Source: Calliopsis andreniformis
Lineage: Eukaryota; Arthropoda; Insecta; Hymenoptera; Andrenidae
Assembly (NCBI RefSeq): GCF_051401765.1
Contig: NW_027480449.1
Location: 1,922,001-1,986,000, forward strand
Length of the DNA: 64,000 nt
Direction of reading: 5' to 3'
The position numbers and the translations under genes are program-made. Below are positions 13,001-27,529 of the stretch, in pieces; positions within the stretch are counted from its first letter, which is position 1, and every line of letters starts with the position of its first letter. The notes under the pieces are model-generated. The model was not told the DNA's origin. It ran no database searches and worked only from the letters and a program-made list of their open reading frames with translations.

Positions 13001-16000
13001 AGGTTTGAGGATTGACAATTGAGGATTGAGGATTGAGGATTGAGGATTGACGATTGAGGATTGAGGATTGAGGATTGAGGATTGAGGATTGAGGATTCAG
13101 CATTGAGGGTTGAGTATTGAGTGTTGATGATTGAAGATTGAGGATTGAGAATGGATGATTGAGGATTGATGATTGAAGATTGAGGGTTGACTACTGAGTG
13201 TTGAGGATTGATGACTCAGGGTTGAGGGTTGAGGATTGACGATTGAGGATTGAGGATTGAGGATTGAGGATTGAGGATTGAGCATTGAGGATTGAGTGTT
13301 GAGGATTGAAGATTGAGGATTGAGAATTGATGATTGAGGATTGAAGATTGAGGACAGAGTATTGAAAACTGAGAGTTGAGGATACTCTGTTGAGGATTCA
13401 GATTTGAGAATTGACGATTGAGGATTCAGGATTGAGTATTGATGGCTGCAGTTTGAGGATTGAAGATGAGGATTGAGGATCGAGGATGAAGGGTTGAGGA
13501 TTGAGGGTTGAGGATTGAGGATTGAGGATTGAAGATTAAGGATTGAGGATAGATGATTGAAGATTCAGGACTGAGTGTTGAGAACAGAGTGACGAGGATT
13601 GATGTCTGTGAACTGAGATTTCATAATTGAAGGTTGAGGGTTGAGTATTGAAAACTGAGAATTGAGGATTTTCTATTGAGGATTCAGGCTCGAGGACTGA
13701 GGATTGAGGATTGAATATTGAGGATTGAGAATTAATGACTGAGGATTGAGGATCGAGGATTGAGCATTGATTATTGAGGATTGAGGTTTGAGGACGGAGG
13801 ATTCTGGATTGAGGATTGGGGATTGAGATTTGAGGATTCAGGATTGATAATTGAGGATTGAGAATTGAGGATTCAGGATAGAGGACTGAAGGTTGAGGAT
13901 TGAGGACTGTGGACTGAGGGTTGAGGATTGAGGTTTGAGAATTGAGGATTGAGGATTGCGGATTGAGGATTGAGGATTGAGTATTGAGTGTCGAGGATTG
14001 AAGATTGAATATAGAGGTTTGAGTATTGTTGATTTATGATTGAGGACTGAGTGTTGAGGATAGAGTGTCGAGAATTGATGTTCGGGAACTGAGATTTGAA
14101 GATTGCAGGTTGAGGATTGAGTATTGAATAATGGGAATTGAGGATTTCCTATTGAGGGCTGAGAATTGAGGATTGAGGATTGAGGACTGAGGATTGAGGA
14201 TTGAGTATAGAGGATTGAAGATTGAGGTTTGAGGATTGAGGATTGAGGACTGAGGCTTGAGGATTGAGGATTGAGGATTGAGGATTGGGGATTGAGGATT
14301 GAGGATTGAGGATTGAGGATAGAGGATTGAGCATTGAGGATTGACTGTTGAGGATTGAAGATTGAGGATTGAGAATTGATGATTGAGGGTTGAGGATTGA
14401 TGACTGAGGGTTGAATACTGAGGGTTGAGGTTTAAGGGTTGAGGATTGAGTAATGAGGATTGAAGATTGAGTATTGATGATTGATGGTTGATGATTGAGG
14501 ACTGAGGGTTGAGCACTGAGTGGTGAGGTTTGAGTGCTGTGAGTTTATGTTTGACAATTGAATATTGAGTGTTGAGGCTTGAGGTCTGAGGATTGAGGAT
14601 TGAATATTGAGGATTGATAATTAATGACTGAGGATTGAGGATCGAGGATTGAGCATTAAATGTTGAGGATTGAGGATTGAGGATTGAGGGTTGAGTATTG
14701 AGGATTGAGCATTGAGGATTGAGGGTAGAGAATTGAGGACGGAGGATTGAGGACTGTGGATTGAGGATTGAGGATTGAGGATTGATGACTGAAGATAATG
14801 AATTGAGATTTGATGATTGAAGATTGAGGACTGAGTGTTGAGGACAGAGTGTTGAGGATTGATGTCTGTGAACTGAGATTTGAAAATTAAAGATTGAGGG
14901 TTGAGTATTGAAAACAGAGAATTGAGGATTGAGTATTGAGGATTGAAGATTGAGGATTGAGGATTGAGGATTAAGGCTTGAGGACTGAGGATTGAGGATT
15001 GAATATTGAGGATTGAGAACTGATGACTGAGGATTGAGGATTGAGGATTGAGTATTGAGCATTGAGGAATGAATGTTGAGGATTGAAGATTGAGGATTGA
15101 GGATTGATGATTGACGATTGGTGACTGAGGATTGAGGATTGATGGCTGAGGATTGAGGATTGACAATTGAGGATTGAGGATTGAGGATTGAGGATAGAGG
15201 ATTGAGGATTGAGGATTGAGTATAGAGGATTGAGGACAGAGAATTGAGGATTGAAGATTGAGGATTGAGGATTGAAGATTGAGGATTGAGGATTGAGTAT
15301 TGAGGGTTGGCTACTGAGGGTTGAGGATTGAGTTTTGGGGATTGAGGATTGAGGATTGAGTATTGAGTGTCGAGGATTGAAGATTGAATATAGAGGTTTG
15401 AGGATTGTTGATTGATGATTGAGGACTGAGTGTTGAGGATAGAGTGTTGAGAATTGATGTACGGGAACTGAGATTTGAAGATTGTAGATTGAGGATCGAG
15501 TATTCAATACTGGGAATTGAGGATTTTCTGTTGAGGGCTGAGAATTGAGGATTGACGATTGAGGATTGAGGATTTGGGATTGATGGTTGATGATTGAGGA
15601 TTGACGATTGAGGATTGAGGATTGACGATTGAAGACTGAGGACTGAGGATTGAGTATTGAAGAATGAGGACAGAGGGTTGAGGATTGAGGATCAAGGTTT
15701 GAGGATTGAAGGCTGAGGTTTGAGGATTGACGATTGAGGATTGAGGTTTCGGGATTGAGGATTGAGGATTGGTGGTTGAGGATTGAGGATAGACGATTGA
15801 GGATTGACGATTGAGTATTGAGGATTGAGGATTGAGGGTCGAGGATTGAGCGTTGAGGATTGAATGTTGAGGATTGAAGATTGAGGATTGAGAATTGATG
15901 ATTGAGGATTGAAGATTGAGGACAGAGTATTGAAAACTGAGAATTGAAGATATTCTATTGAGGATTGAAAATTGAGGATTGAGGATTGAGGATTGAGGAT

Positions 16001-17070
16001 TAAGGGTTGAGGATTGAAGTTTGAGGTTTGAGGATTGACGGTTGTGGATTGAGGATTGTGGATTGAGGATTGAGGATTGATGGTTGAGGATTGAGGATTG
16101 ACGATTGAGGATTGAGGATTGAGGATTGAGGATTGACGATTGAGGATTGAGGATTGAGGATTGAGGATTGAGGATTGAGGATTGAGCATTGAGTGTTGAG
16201 TATTGAGTGTTGATGATTGAAGATTGAGGATTGAGAATGGATGATTGAGGATTGATGATTGAAGATTGAGGGTTGATTACTGAGTGTTGAGGATTGATGA
16301 CTCAGGGTTGAGGGTTGAGGATTGACGATTGAGGATTGAGGATTGAGGATTGAGGATTGAGGATTGAGGATTAAGGGTTGAGGAATGAAGATTGAGGATT
16401 GGGTATTGAGGATTGAAGAATGAGGATTGAGGATTGAGGATTGAGGATTGAGGATTGAGGATTGAAGATTGAGTATTGAGGATTGAAGATTGACGATTGA
16501 GGATTGAGGATTGAGGATTGAGGATTGAAGATTGAGGATTGGGTATTGAGGACTGAACATTGAGGATTGTGGATTGAGGATTGAAGGTTGAATATTGATG
16601 AATGAAGATTAACGATTGAGGATTGAGGGTTGTGGATTGAGGACGAGGACTGAGGGTTGAGTATTGATACTTGAGGTCTGAGGATTGAGGATTGAGGATT
16701 GCGAATTGAGGATTGAAGATTGAAGATTGAGGATTGGGTATTGAGGATTGTAGAATGAGGATTGAGGATTGAGGATTGAGGATTGAGGATTGAGGATTGA
16801 AAATTGAGTATTGAGGATTGAAGATTGAGTTTTGAGTATTGAGGATTGAGGATTGAGGATTGAAGATTGAGTATTGAGGATCGAAGATTGAGGATTGAGG
16901 ATTGAGGATTGAGGATTGAGGATTGAAGATTGAGGATTTAGGATTGGGGATTGAGGATTGAGCATTGAGGATTGAAGATTGAATATTGATGATTGAAGAT
17001 TGAGGATTGAGGATTGAGGGTTGTGGATTGAGGATTGAGGATTGAGGATTGAGGATTGAGGATTGAGGAT
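10082..17070 (+). repeat. Higher-order unit of 6,996 bp, copy B
   Basis: Near-identical tandem copy of 3,086-10,081. Agreement ends at about 17,064, where copy A has a GATTAAG variant (near 10,069) and this copy continues with consensus heptamers. Knots lie at 12,727, 13,601, 14,077, 14,861 and 15,456, each 6,996 bp from its partner. The eroded segment recurs at about 12,186-12,296. The very low divergence suggests a recent duplication or ongoing exchange. Confidence 0.9.
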
Positions 17071-20000
17071 TGAGGATTGAGGATTGAGGATTGAGGATTG
17101 AGGATTGAGTGTTGATTATTGAGGATTGAATGTTGTGGACTGAGGATTGATGACTGAAGATAATGAATTGAGATTTGATGATTGAAGATTGGGGACTGAG
17201 TGTTGAGGACAGAGTGTTGAGGATTGATGTCTCTGAACTGAGATTTGAAAATTAAAGATTGACGGTTGAGTATTGAAAACAGAGAATTGAGGATTTTCTA
17301 TTGAGCATTGAGGATTGAGGATTGAGAATTAAGTATTGAGGATTGATGGTAGAGGTATGAGGATTGAAGATTGAGGATTGAGTACTGAGGGTTGTGGATT
17401 GAGGTTTCAGAATCCAGGATTGTTGATTGAATATTGAGGATTGAGGATAGAGGTCTGAGGATTGAGGATTGAGTATTGAGGATTGAAGATTGAGGATTGA
17501 GGATTCAGGATTAAGGCTTGAGGACTGAGGATTGAGGATTGAATATTGAGGATTGAGAACTGATGACTGAGGATTGAGGATTGAGGATTGAGTATTGAGC
17601 ATTGAGGAATGAATGTTGAGGACTGAAGATTGAGGATTGAGGATTGAAGATTGAGGATTGAGGATTGAGTATTGAGGGTTGACTACTGAGGGTTGAGGAT
17701 TGAGTGTTGGGGATTGAGGATTGAGGATTGAGTATTGAGTGTCGAGGATTGAAGATTGAATATAGAGGTTTGAGGATTGTTGATTGATGATTGAGGACTG
17801 AGTGTTGAGGATAGAGTGTTGAGAATTGATGTACGGGAACTGAGATTTGACGATTGTACGTTGAGGATCGAGTATTGAATACTGGGAATTGAGGATTTTC
17901 TATTGAGGGCTGAGAATTGAGGATTGAGGATTGAGGATTGAGGATTGAGGATTGAGGATTTGGGATTGATGGTTGATGATTGAGGATTGACGATTGAGGA
18001 TTGAGGATTGACGATTGAAGACTGAGGACTGATGACTGAGTATTGAAGAATGAGGACAGAGGGTTGAGGATTGAGGATCAAGGTTTGAGGATTGAAGGCT
18101 GAGGTTTTAGGATTGACGATTGAGGATTGAGGTTTGGGGATTTAGGATTGAGGATTGGTGGTTGAGGATTGAGGATAGACGATTGAGGATTGAGGATAGA
18201 CGATTGAGAATTGACGATTGAGGATTGAGGATTGACGATTGAGGATTGAGGATTGAGCATTGAGGATTGAGTGTTGAGGATTGAAGATTGAGGATTGAGA
18301 ATTGATGATTGAGGATTGAAGATTGAGGACAGAGTATTGAAAACTGAGTATTGAAGATATTCTATTGAGGATTGAAAATTGAGGATTGAGGATTGGGGAT
18401 TGAGGATTAAGGGTTGAGGATTGAAGTTTGAGGTTTGAGGATTGACGATTGTGGATTGAGGATTGTGGACTGAGGATTGAGGACTGAGGATTGAGGATGA
18501 GGGCTGATGGTCGGGGATTGAGGTTTGACGGCTGAGGACTGAGGATTGAGGATTGAGAATTAAGTATTGTTGATAGAGGATTGAAGATTGAGGATTGGGT
18601 ATTGAGGATTGAAGAATGAGGATTGAGGATTGAGGATTGAGGATTGAGGGTTGAGGATCTAGGATTGGAGATTGATTATTGAGGATTGAAGATTGAGGAT
18701 TGATGATTGAGGATTTAGAATTGAGAATTGAGGATGAGGTCTGAGGGCTGATGATTGAGGTTTGAGAAATGAGGATTGAGGATTGAGGATTGAGAATCGA
18801 AGATTGAGTATTGAGAATTGAGGATTGAGGATTGAGGATTGAGGATTGAGAATTGAGGATGAGGACTGAGGGTTGAGAATTGAGGTTTGAGAAATGAGGA
18901 TTGAGGATTGAGGATTGAGGATTGAGGGTTGAGGATCGATGATTGAGTATTGAAGATTGAGTATTGATCACTGAGGATTGAGGATTGAGGATTGAGGATT
19001 GAGGATTGAGGATTGAGGATTGAAGATTGAATATTGAGGATTCAAGATTGAGGATTGAGGATTGAGTGTTGAGGATGGAGGATGAGGGCCGAGGGTTCAG
19101 GATTGATGTTTGAGGTCTGAGGACTGAGGATTGAGGATCGAGAGTCGAGGATTGAGGATTGAGGATTGAGGATTGAGGATTGAGAATTGAGGATTGATGA
19201 TTGAGGGTTGAAAATTGAATATTGAGGATTGAAGATTGAGGATTGATGATTAAGGATTGAGGATGGAGGATGAGGGCTGAGGGTTGAGGATTGAGGTTTG
19301 GGGACTGAGGACTGAGGATTGAGGATTGAGAATTGAGGATTGAGGGTTGAGGATTGAAGATTGAGGATTGAGGATTGACAATTGAAGACTGAGGACTGAG
19401 GATTGAGTATTGAAGAATGAGGACAGAGGGTTGAGGATTGAGGATCAAGGTTTGAGGATTGAAGGCTGAGGTTTGAGGATTGACGATTGAGGATTGAGGT
19501 TTGGGGATTGAGGATTGAGGATTGGTGGTTGAGGATTGAGGATAGACGATTGAGGATTGACGATTGAGGATTGAGAATTGAGGATTGAGGATTGAGGATT
19601 GAGCATTGAGGATTGAGTGTTGAGGATTGAAGATTGAGGATTGAGAATTGATGATTGAGGATTGAAGATTGAGGGCAGAGTATTGAAAACTGAGAATTGA
19701 AGATATTCTATTGAGGATTGAAAATTGAGGATTGAGGATTGAGGATTGAGGATTAAGGGTTGAGGATTGAAGTTTGAGGTTTGAGGATTGACGATTGTGG
19801 ATTGAGGATTGGGGATTGAGGATTGAGGATTGATGGTTGAGGATTGAGGATTGACGATTGAGGATTGAGGATTGAGGATTGTGGATTGAAGATTGAGGAT
19901 TGAGGATTGAGGATTGAGGATTGAGGATTGAGGATTGAGCATTGAGGGTTGAGTATTGAGTGTTGATGATTGAAGATTGAGGATTGAGAATGGATGATTG

Positions 20001-21802
20001 AGGATTGATGATTGAAGATTGAGGGTTGATTACTGAGTGTCGAGGATTGATCACTCAGGGTTGAGGGTTGAGGATTGACGATTGAGGATTGAGGATTGAG
20101 GATTGAGGATCGAGGATTGAGCATTGAGGATTGAGTGTTGAGGATTGAAGATTGAGGATTGAGAGTTGATGATTGAGGATTGAAGATTGAGGACAGAGTA
20201 TTGAAAACTGAGAGTTGAGGATATTCTGTTGAGGATTGAGATTTGAGAATTGACGATTGAGGATTCAGGATTGAGTATTGATGGCTGCAGTTTGAGGATT
20301 GAAGATGAGCATTGAGGATCGAAGATGGAGGGTTGAGGATTGAGGGTTGAGGTTTGAGGATTGACGATTGAGGATTGAGGACTGAGGGTTGAGGATTGAG
20401 GTTTCAGAATTCAGGATTGGTAATTGAATATTGACGATTGAGGCTCGAGGACTGAGGATTGAGGATTGAGTATAGAGGATTGAAGATTGAGGTTTGAGGA
20501 TTGAGGATTGAGGATTGAGGATTGAGGATTGAGGATTGAGGATTGAGGATTGAGGATTGAGGATTGAGGATTGAGGATTGAGAATAGAGGATTGAGCATT
20601 GAGGATTGACTGTTGAGGATTGAAGATTGAGGATTGAGAATTGATGATTGAGGGTTGAGGATTGATGACTGAGGGTTGAATACTGAGGGTTGAGGTTTAA
20701 GGGTTGAGGATTGAGTAATGAGGATTGAAGATTGAGTATTGATGATTGATGGTTGATCATTGAGGACTGAGGATTGAGGACTGAGGGGTGAGGTTTGAGT
20801 GCTGTGAGTTTATGATTGACAATTGAATATTGAGTGTTGAGGCTTGAGGTCTGAGGATTGAGGATTGAATATTGAGGATTGATAATTAATGACTGAGGAT
20901 TGAGGATCGAGGATTGAGCATTAAATGTTGAGGATTGAGGATTGAGGATTGAGGGTTGAGTATTGAGGATTGAGCATTGAGGATGGAGGGTAGAGAATTG
21001 AGGACGGTGGATTGAGGACTGTGGATTGAGGATTGAGGATTGAGGATTGAGGATTGAGGATTGAGGATTGAGGATTGAGGATTGAGGATTGAGGATTGAG
21101 GATTGAGTGTTGATTATTGAGGATTGAATGTTGTGGACTGAGGATTGATGACTGAAGATAATGAATTGAGATTTGATGATTGAAGATTGAGGACTGAGTG
21201 TTGAGGACAGAGTGCTGAGGATTGATGTCTGTGAACTGAGATTTGAAAATTAAAGATTGATGGTTGAGTATTGAAGACAGAGAATTGAGGATTTTCTATT
21301 GAGCATTGAGGATTGAGGATTGAGGATTAAGTATTGGGGATTGATGGTAGAGGTTTGAGGATTGAAGCTTGAGGATTGAGTACTGAGGGTTGTGGATTGA
21401 GGTTTCAGAATCCAGGATTGTTAATTGAATATTGAGGATTGAGGATCGAGGTCTCAGGATTGAGGATTGAGTATTGAGGATTGAAGATTGATGATTGAGG
21501 ATTGAGGATTAAGGCTTGAGGACTGAGGATTGAGGATTGAATATTGAGGATTGAGGTCTGATGACTGAGGATTGAGGATTGAGGATTGAGTATTGAGCAT
21601 TGAGGAATGAATGTCGAGGATTGAAGATTGAATATAGAGGTTTGAGGATTGTTGATTGATGATTGAGGACTGAGTGTTGAGGATAGAGTGTTGAGAATTG
21701 ATGTACGGGAACTGAGATTTGAAGATTGTAGGTTGAGGATCGAGTATTGAATACTGGGAACTGAGGATTTTCTATTGAGCGCTGAGAATTGAGGATTGAG
21801 GA
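17071..21802 (+). repeat. Mosaic linker between the 6,996-bp and 5,727-bp arrays
   Basis: From about 16,316 to 18,300 it follows the block that opens the window (offset 16,315). From about 17,250 to 19,370 it also follows 45,680-47,780 (offset 28,433, becoming 28,412 after a 21-bp insertion near 18,180). From about 19,370 onward it follows 33,500 onward at a constant offset of 14,133. A 342-bp stretch present in the 46-48 kb relative is missing at about 19,370. Nearly perfect heptamer runs occur at about 17,026-17,107, 20,494-20,582 and 21,022-21,107. Confidence 0.82.
18078..20054 (-). other. Repeat-encoded open frame, 658 codons; probably not a gene
   Basis: A long open frame on the C-rich strand encoding only degenerate copies of the heptapeptide ILNPQSS. 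Other - frames in the same DNA are open at the same time (19,445-19,942 and 19,753-20,124) and give the same kind of peptide, as any CAATCCT array must. The ATG comes from a variant heptamer carrying CAT on the + strand. No ribosome-binding site, domain, signal peptide or frame preference is visible. The related frame at 46,511-48,808 is longer because 342 bp are missing here near 19,370. I see no evidence of coding. Confidence 0.3.
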
Positions 21803-24800
21803 TTGAGGATTGAGGATTGAGGATTGAGGATTTAGGATTGATGGTTGATGATTGAGGATTGACGATTGGGGATTGAGGATTGACGATTGAAGACTGAGGA
21901 CTGAGGATTGAGTATTGAAGAATGAGGACAGAGGGTTGAGGATTGAGGATCAATGTTTGAGGATTGAAGGCTGAGGTTTGTGGATTGACGATTGAGGATT
22001 GATGATTGGTGATTGAGGATTGAGGATTGATGGCTGAGGATTGAGGATTGACAATTGAGTATTGAGGATTGAGGATTGAGGGTAGAGGATTGAGGATTGA
22101 GGATTGAGTATAGAGGATTGAGGACAGAGAATTGAGGATTGAAGATTGAGGATTGAGGATTGAAGATTGAGGATTGAGGATTGAGTATTGAGGGTTGGCT
22201 ACTGAGGGTTGAGGATTGAGTTTTGGGGATTGAGGATTGAGGATTGAGTATTGAGTGTCGAGGATTGAAGATTGAATATAGAGGTTTGAGGATTGTTGAT
22301 TGATGATTGAGGACTGAGTGTTGAGGATAGAGTATTGAGAATTGATGTACGGGAACAGAGATTTGAAGATTGTAGATTGAGGATCGAGTATTCAATACTG
22401 GGAATTGAGGATTTTCTGTTGAGGGCTGAGAATTGAGGATTGAGGATTGAGGATTGAGGATTTGGGATTGATGGTTGATGATTGAGGATTGACGATTGAG
22501 GATTGAGGATTGACGATTGAAGACTGAGGACTGAGGATTGAGTATTGAAGAATGAGGACAGAGGGTTGAGGATTGAGGATCAAGGTTTGAGGATTGAAGG
22601 CTGAGGTTTGAGGATTGACGATTGAGGATTGAGGTTTCGGGAATGAGGATTGAGGATTGGTGGTTGAGGATTGAGGATAGACGATTGAGGATTCACGATT
22701 GAGGATTGAGGATTGAGGATTGAGGGTCGAGGATTGAGCGTTGAGGATTGAGTGTTGAGGATTGAAGATTGAGGATTGAGAATTGATGATTGAGGATTGA
22801 AGACTGAGGACAGAGTATTGAAAACTGAGAATTGAAGATATTCTATTGAGGATTGAAAATTGAGGATTGAGGATTGAGGATTGAGGATTAAGGGTTGATG
22901 ATTGAAGTTTGAGGTTTGAGGATTGACGGTTGTGGATTGAGGATTGTGGATTGAGGATTGAGGATTGATGGTTGAGGATTGAGAATTGACGATTGAGGAT
23001 TGAGGATTGAGGATTGAGGATTGACGATTGAGGATTGAGGATTGAGGATTGAGGATTGAGGATTGAGGATTGAGCATTGAGTGTTGAGTATTGAGTGTTG
23101 ATGATTGAAGATTGAGGATTGAGAATGGATGATTGAGGATTGATGATTGAAGATTGAGGGTTGATTACTGAGTGTTGAGGATTGATGACTCAGGGTTGAG
23201 GGTTGAGGATTGACGATTGAGGATTGAGGATTGAGGATTGAGGATTGAGGATTGAGGATTAAGGGTTGAGGATTGAAGATTGAGGATTGGGTATTGAGGA
23301 TTGAAGAATGAGGATTGAGGATTGAGGATTGAGGATTGAGGATTGAGGATTGAAGATTGAGTATTGAGGATTGAAGATTGACGATTGAGGATTGAGGATT
23401 GAGGATTGAGGATTGAAGATTGAGGATTGGGTATTGAGGACTGAACATTGAGGATTGTGGATTGAGGATTGAAGGTTGAATATTGATGAATGAAGATTAA
23501 CGATTGAGGATTGAGGACGAGGACTGAGGGTTGAGTATTGATACTTGAGGTCTGAAGATTGAGGATTGAGGATTGCGAATTGAGGATTGAAGATTGAAGA
23601 TTGAGGATTGGGTATTGAGGATTGTAGAATGAGGATTGAGGATTGAGGATTGAGGATTGAGGATTGAAAATTGAGTATTGAGGATTGAAGATTGAGTTTT
23701 GAGTATTGAGGATTGAGGATTGAGGATTGAAGATTGAGTATTGAGGATTGAAGATTGAGGATTGAGGATTGAGGATTGAGGATTGAGGATTGAAGATTGA
23801 GGATTTAGGATTGGGGATTGAGGATTGAGCATTGAGGATTGAAGATTGAATATTGATGATTGAAGATTGAGGATTGAGGATTGAGGGTTGTGGATTGAGG
23901 ATTGAGGATTGAGGATTGAGGATTGAGGATTGTGGATTGAGGATTGAGGATTGAGGATTGAGGATTGAGGATTGAGGATTGAGTGTTGATTATTGAGGAT
24001 TGAATGTTGTGGACTGAGGATTGATGACTGAAGATAATGAATTGAGATTTGATGATTGAAGATTGGGGACTGAGTGTTGAGGACAGAGTGTTGAGGATTG
24101 ATGTCTCTGAACTGAGATTTGAAAATTAAAGATTGACGGTTGAGTATTGAAAACAGAGAATTGAGGATTTTCTATTGAGCATTGAGGATTGAGGATTGAG
24201 AATTAAGTATTGAGGATTGATGGTAGAGGTATGAGGATTGAAGATTGAGGATTGAGTACTGAGGGTTGTGGATTGAGGTTTCAGAATCCAGGATTGTTGA
24301 TTGAATATTGAGGATTGAGGATAGAGGTCTGAGGATTGAGGATTGAGTATTGAGGATTGAAGATTGAGGATTGAGGATTCAGGATTAAGGCTTGAGGACT
24401 GAGGATTGAGGATTGAATGTTGAGGATTGAGAACTGATGACTGAGGATTGAGGATTGAGGATTGAGTATTGAGCATTGAGGAATGAATGTTGAGGACTGA
24501 AGATTGAGGATTGAGGATTGAAGATTGAGGATTGAGGATTGAGGATTGAGGATTGATGGCCGAGGATTGAGGATTGACAATTGAGGATTGAGGATTGAGG
24601 ATTGAGGATTGAGGATTGAGGATTGAGGATTGAGGATTGCGGGAAGAGGATTGAAGGTTGAGTATTGAGGATTGACGATTGAGGTTCGAGGATTGGAGAT
24701 TGAGGATTGTGTATTCATGTTTCAAGATAGAGGATTGATGTTGAAGTTTGAGGATTTAGGATTGATAATTGAGGACTGAGGATAGAGGACTGAAGGTTGA

Positions 24801-27529
24801 GGATTGAGGACTGTGGACTGAGGATTGAGGATTGAGGTTTGAGAATTGAGGATTGAGGATTGCGGATTGAGGATTGAGGATTGAGTATTGAGTGCCGAGG
24901 ATTGAAGATTGAATATAGAGGTTTGAGGATTGTTGATTGATGATTGAGGACTGAGTGTTGAGGATAGAGTGTTGAGAATTGATGTACGGGAACTGAGATT
25001 TGAAGATTGTAGGTTGAGGGTCGAGTATTGAATACTGGGTATTGAGGATTTTCTATTGAGGGCTGAGAATTGAGGATTGAGGATTGAGGATTGAGGATTG
25101 AGGATTGATGATTTAGGATTGATGGTTGAGGATTGAGGATTGACGATTGAGGATTGAGGATTGACGATTGAAGACTGAGGACTGAGGACTGAGTATTGAA
25201 GAATGAGGACAGAGGGTTGAGGATTGAGGATCAAGGTTTGAGGATTGAAGGCTGAGGTTTGAGGATTGACGATTGAGGATTGAGGTTTGGTGATTTAGGA
25301 TTGAGGATTGGTGGTTGAGGATTGAGGATAGACGATTGAGGATTGACGATTGAGGATTGAGGATTGACGATTGAGGATTGAGGATTGAGCATTGAGGATT
25401 GAAAATTGAGGATTGAGGATTGGGGATTGAGGATTAAGGGTTGAGGATTGAAGTTTGAGGTTTGAGGATTGACGATTGTGGATTGAGGATTGTGGACTGA
25501 GGATTGAGGACTGAGGATTGAGGATGAGGGCTGATGGTCGGGGATTGAGGTTTGACGGCTGAGGACTGAGGATTGAGGATTGAGAATTAAGTATTGTTGA
25601 TAGAGGATTGAAGATTGAGGATTGGGTATTGAGGATTGAAGAATGAGGATTGAGGATTGAGGATTGAGGACTGAGGATTGAGTATTGAAGAATGAGGACA
25701 GAGGGTTGAGGATTGAGGATCAAGGTTTGAAGATTGAAGGCTGAGGTTTGAGGATTGACGATTGAGGATTGAGGTTTCGGGATTGAGGATTGAGGATTGG
25801 TGGTTGAGGATTGAGAATAGACGATTGAGGATTGACGATTGAGTATTGAGGATTGAGGATTGAGGGTCGAGGATTGAGCGTTGAGGATTGAGTGTTGAGG
25901 ATTGAAGATTGAGGATTGAGAATTGATGATTGAGGATTGAAGGTTGAGGACAGAGTATTGAAAACTGAGAATTGAAGATATTCTATTGAGGATTGAAAAT
26001 TGAGGATTGAGGATTGAGGATTGAGGATTAAGGGTTGAGGATTGAAGTTTGAGGTTTGAGGATTGACGGTTGTGGATTGAGGATTGTGGATTGAGGATTG
26101 AGGATTGATGGTTGAGGATTGAGGATTGACGATTGAGGATTGAGGATTGAGGATTGAGGATTGAGGATTGAGGATTGAGCATTGAGTGTTGAGTATTGAG
26201 TGTTGATGATTGAAGATTGAGGATTGAGAATGGATGATTGAGGATTGATGATTGAAGATTGAGGGTTGATTACTGAGTGTTGAGGATTGATGACTCAGGG
26301 TTGAGGGTTGAGGATTGACGATTGAGGATTGAGGATTGAGGATTGAGGATTGAGGATTGAGGATTAAGGGTTGAGGAATGAAGATTGAGGATTGGGTATT
26401 GAGGATTGAAGAATGAGGATTGAGGATTGAGGATTGAGGATTGAGGATTGAGGATTGAAGATTGAGTATTGAGGATTGAAGATTGACGATTGAGGATTGA
26501 GGATTGAGGATTGAGGATTGAAGATTGAGGATTGGGTATTGAGGACTGAACATTGAGGATTGTGGATTGAGGATTGAAGGTTGAATATTGATGAATGAAG
26601 ATTAACGATTGAGGATTGAGTGTTGTGGATTGAGGACGAGGACTGAGGGTTGAGTATTGATACTTGAGGTCTGAGGATTGAGGATTGAGGATTGCGAATT
26701 GAGGATTGAAGATTGAAGATTGAGGATTGGGTATTGAGGATTGTAGAATGAGGATTGAGGATTGAGGATTGAGGATTGAGGATTGAGGATTGAAAATTGA
26801 GTATTGAGGATTGAAGATTGAGTTTTGAGTATTGAGGATTGAGGATTGAGGATTGAAGATTGAGTATTGAGTATCGAAGATTGAGGATTGAGGATTGATG
26901 ATTGAGGATTGAGGATTGAAGATTGAGGATTTAGGATTGGGGATTGAGGATTGAGCATTGAGGATTGAAGATTGAATATTGATGATTGAAGATTGAGGAT
27001 TGAGGATTGAGGGTTGTGGATTGAGGATTGAGGATTGAGGATTGAGGATTGATGATTGAGGATTGAGGATTGAGGATTGAGGATTGAAGATTGAATATTG
27101 AGGATTGAAGATTGAGGATTGAGGATTGAGTGTTGAGGATGGAGGATGAGGGCCGAGGGTTCAGGATTGATGTTTGAGGTCTGAGGACAGAGGATTGAGG
27201 ATCGAGAGTCGAGGATTGAGGATTGAGGATTGAGGATTGAGGATTGAGAATTGAGGCTTGATGATTGAGGGTTGAAAATTGAATATTGAGGATTGAAGAT
27301 TGAGGATTGATGATTAAGGATTGAGGATGGAGGATGAGGGCTGAGGGTTGAGGATTGAGGTTTGGGGACTGAGGACTGAGGATTGAGGATTGAGAATTGA
27401 GGATTGAGGGTTGAGGATTGAAGATTGAGGATTGGGTATTGAGGATTGAAGAATGAGGATTGAGGATTGAGGATTGAGGATTGAGGATTGAAGATTGAGT
27501 ATTGAGGATTGAAGATTGACGACTGAGGG
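21803..27529 (+). repeat. Higher-order unit of 5,727 bp, copy A
   Basis: Landmarks at 21,832, 22,392, 22,888, 24,126, 25,295 and 26,602 all recur exactly 5,727 bp downstream. Only a few substitutions separate the copies (for example near 22,060 and 23,206, and one near 26,258). The left break is at about 21,803, where agreement with 27,530 begins. Knots lie at 22,344, 24,100 and 24,981. Its first part also resembles the 3,709-bp unit at an offset of 14,133. Confidence 0.9.
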
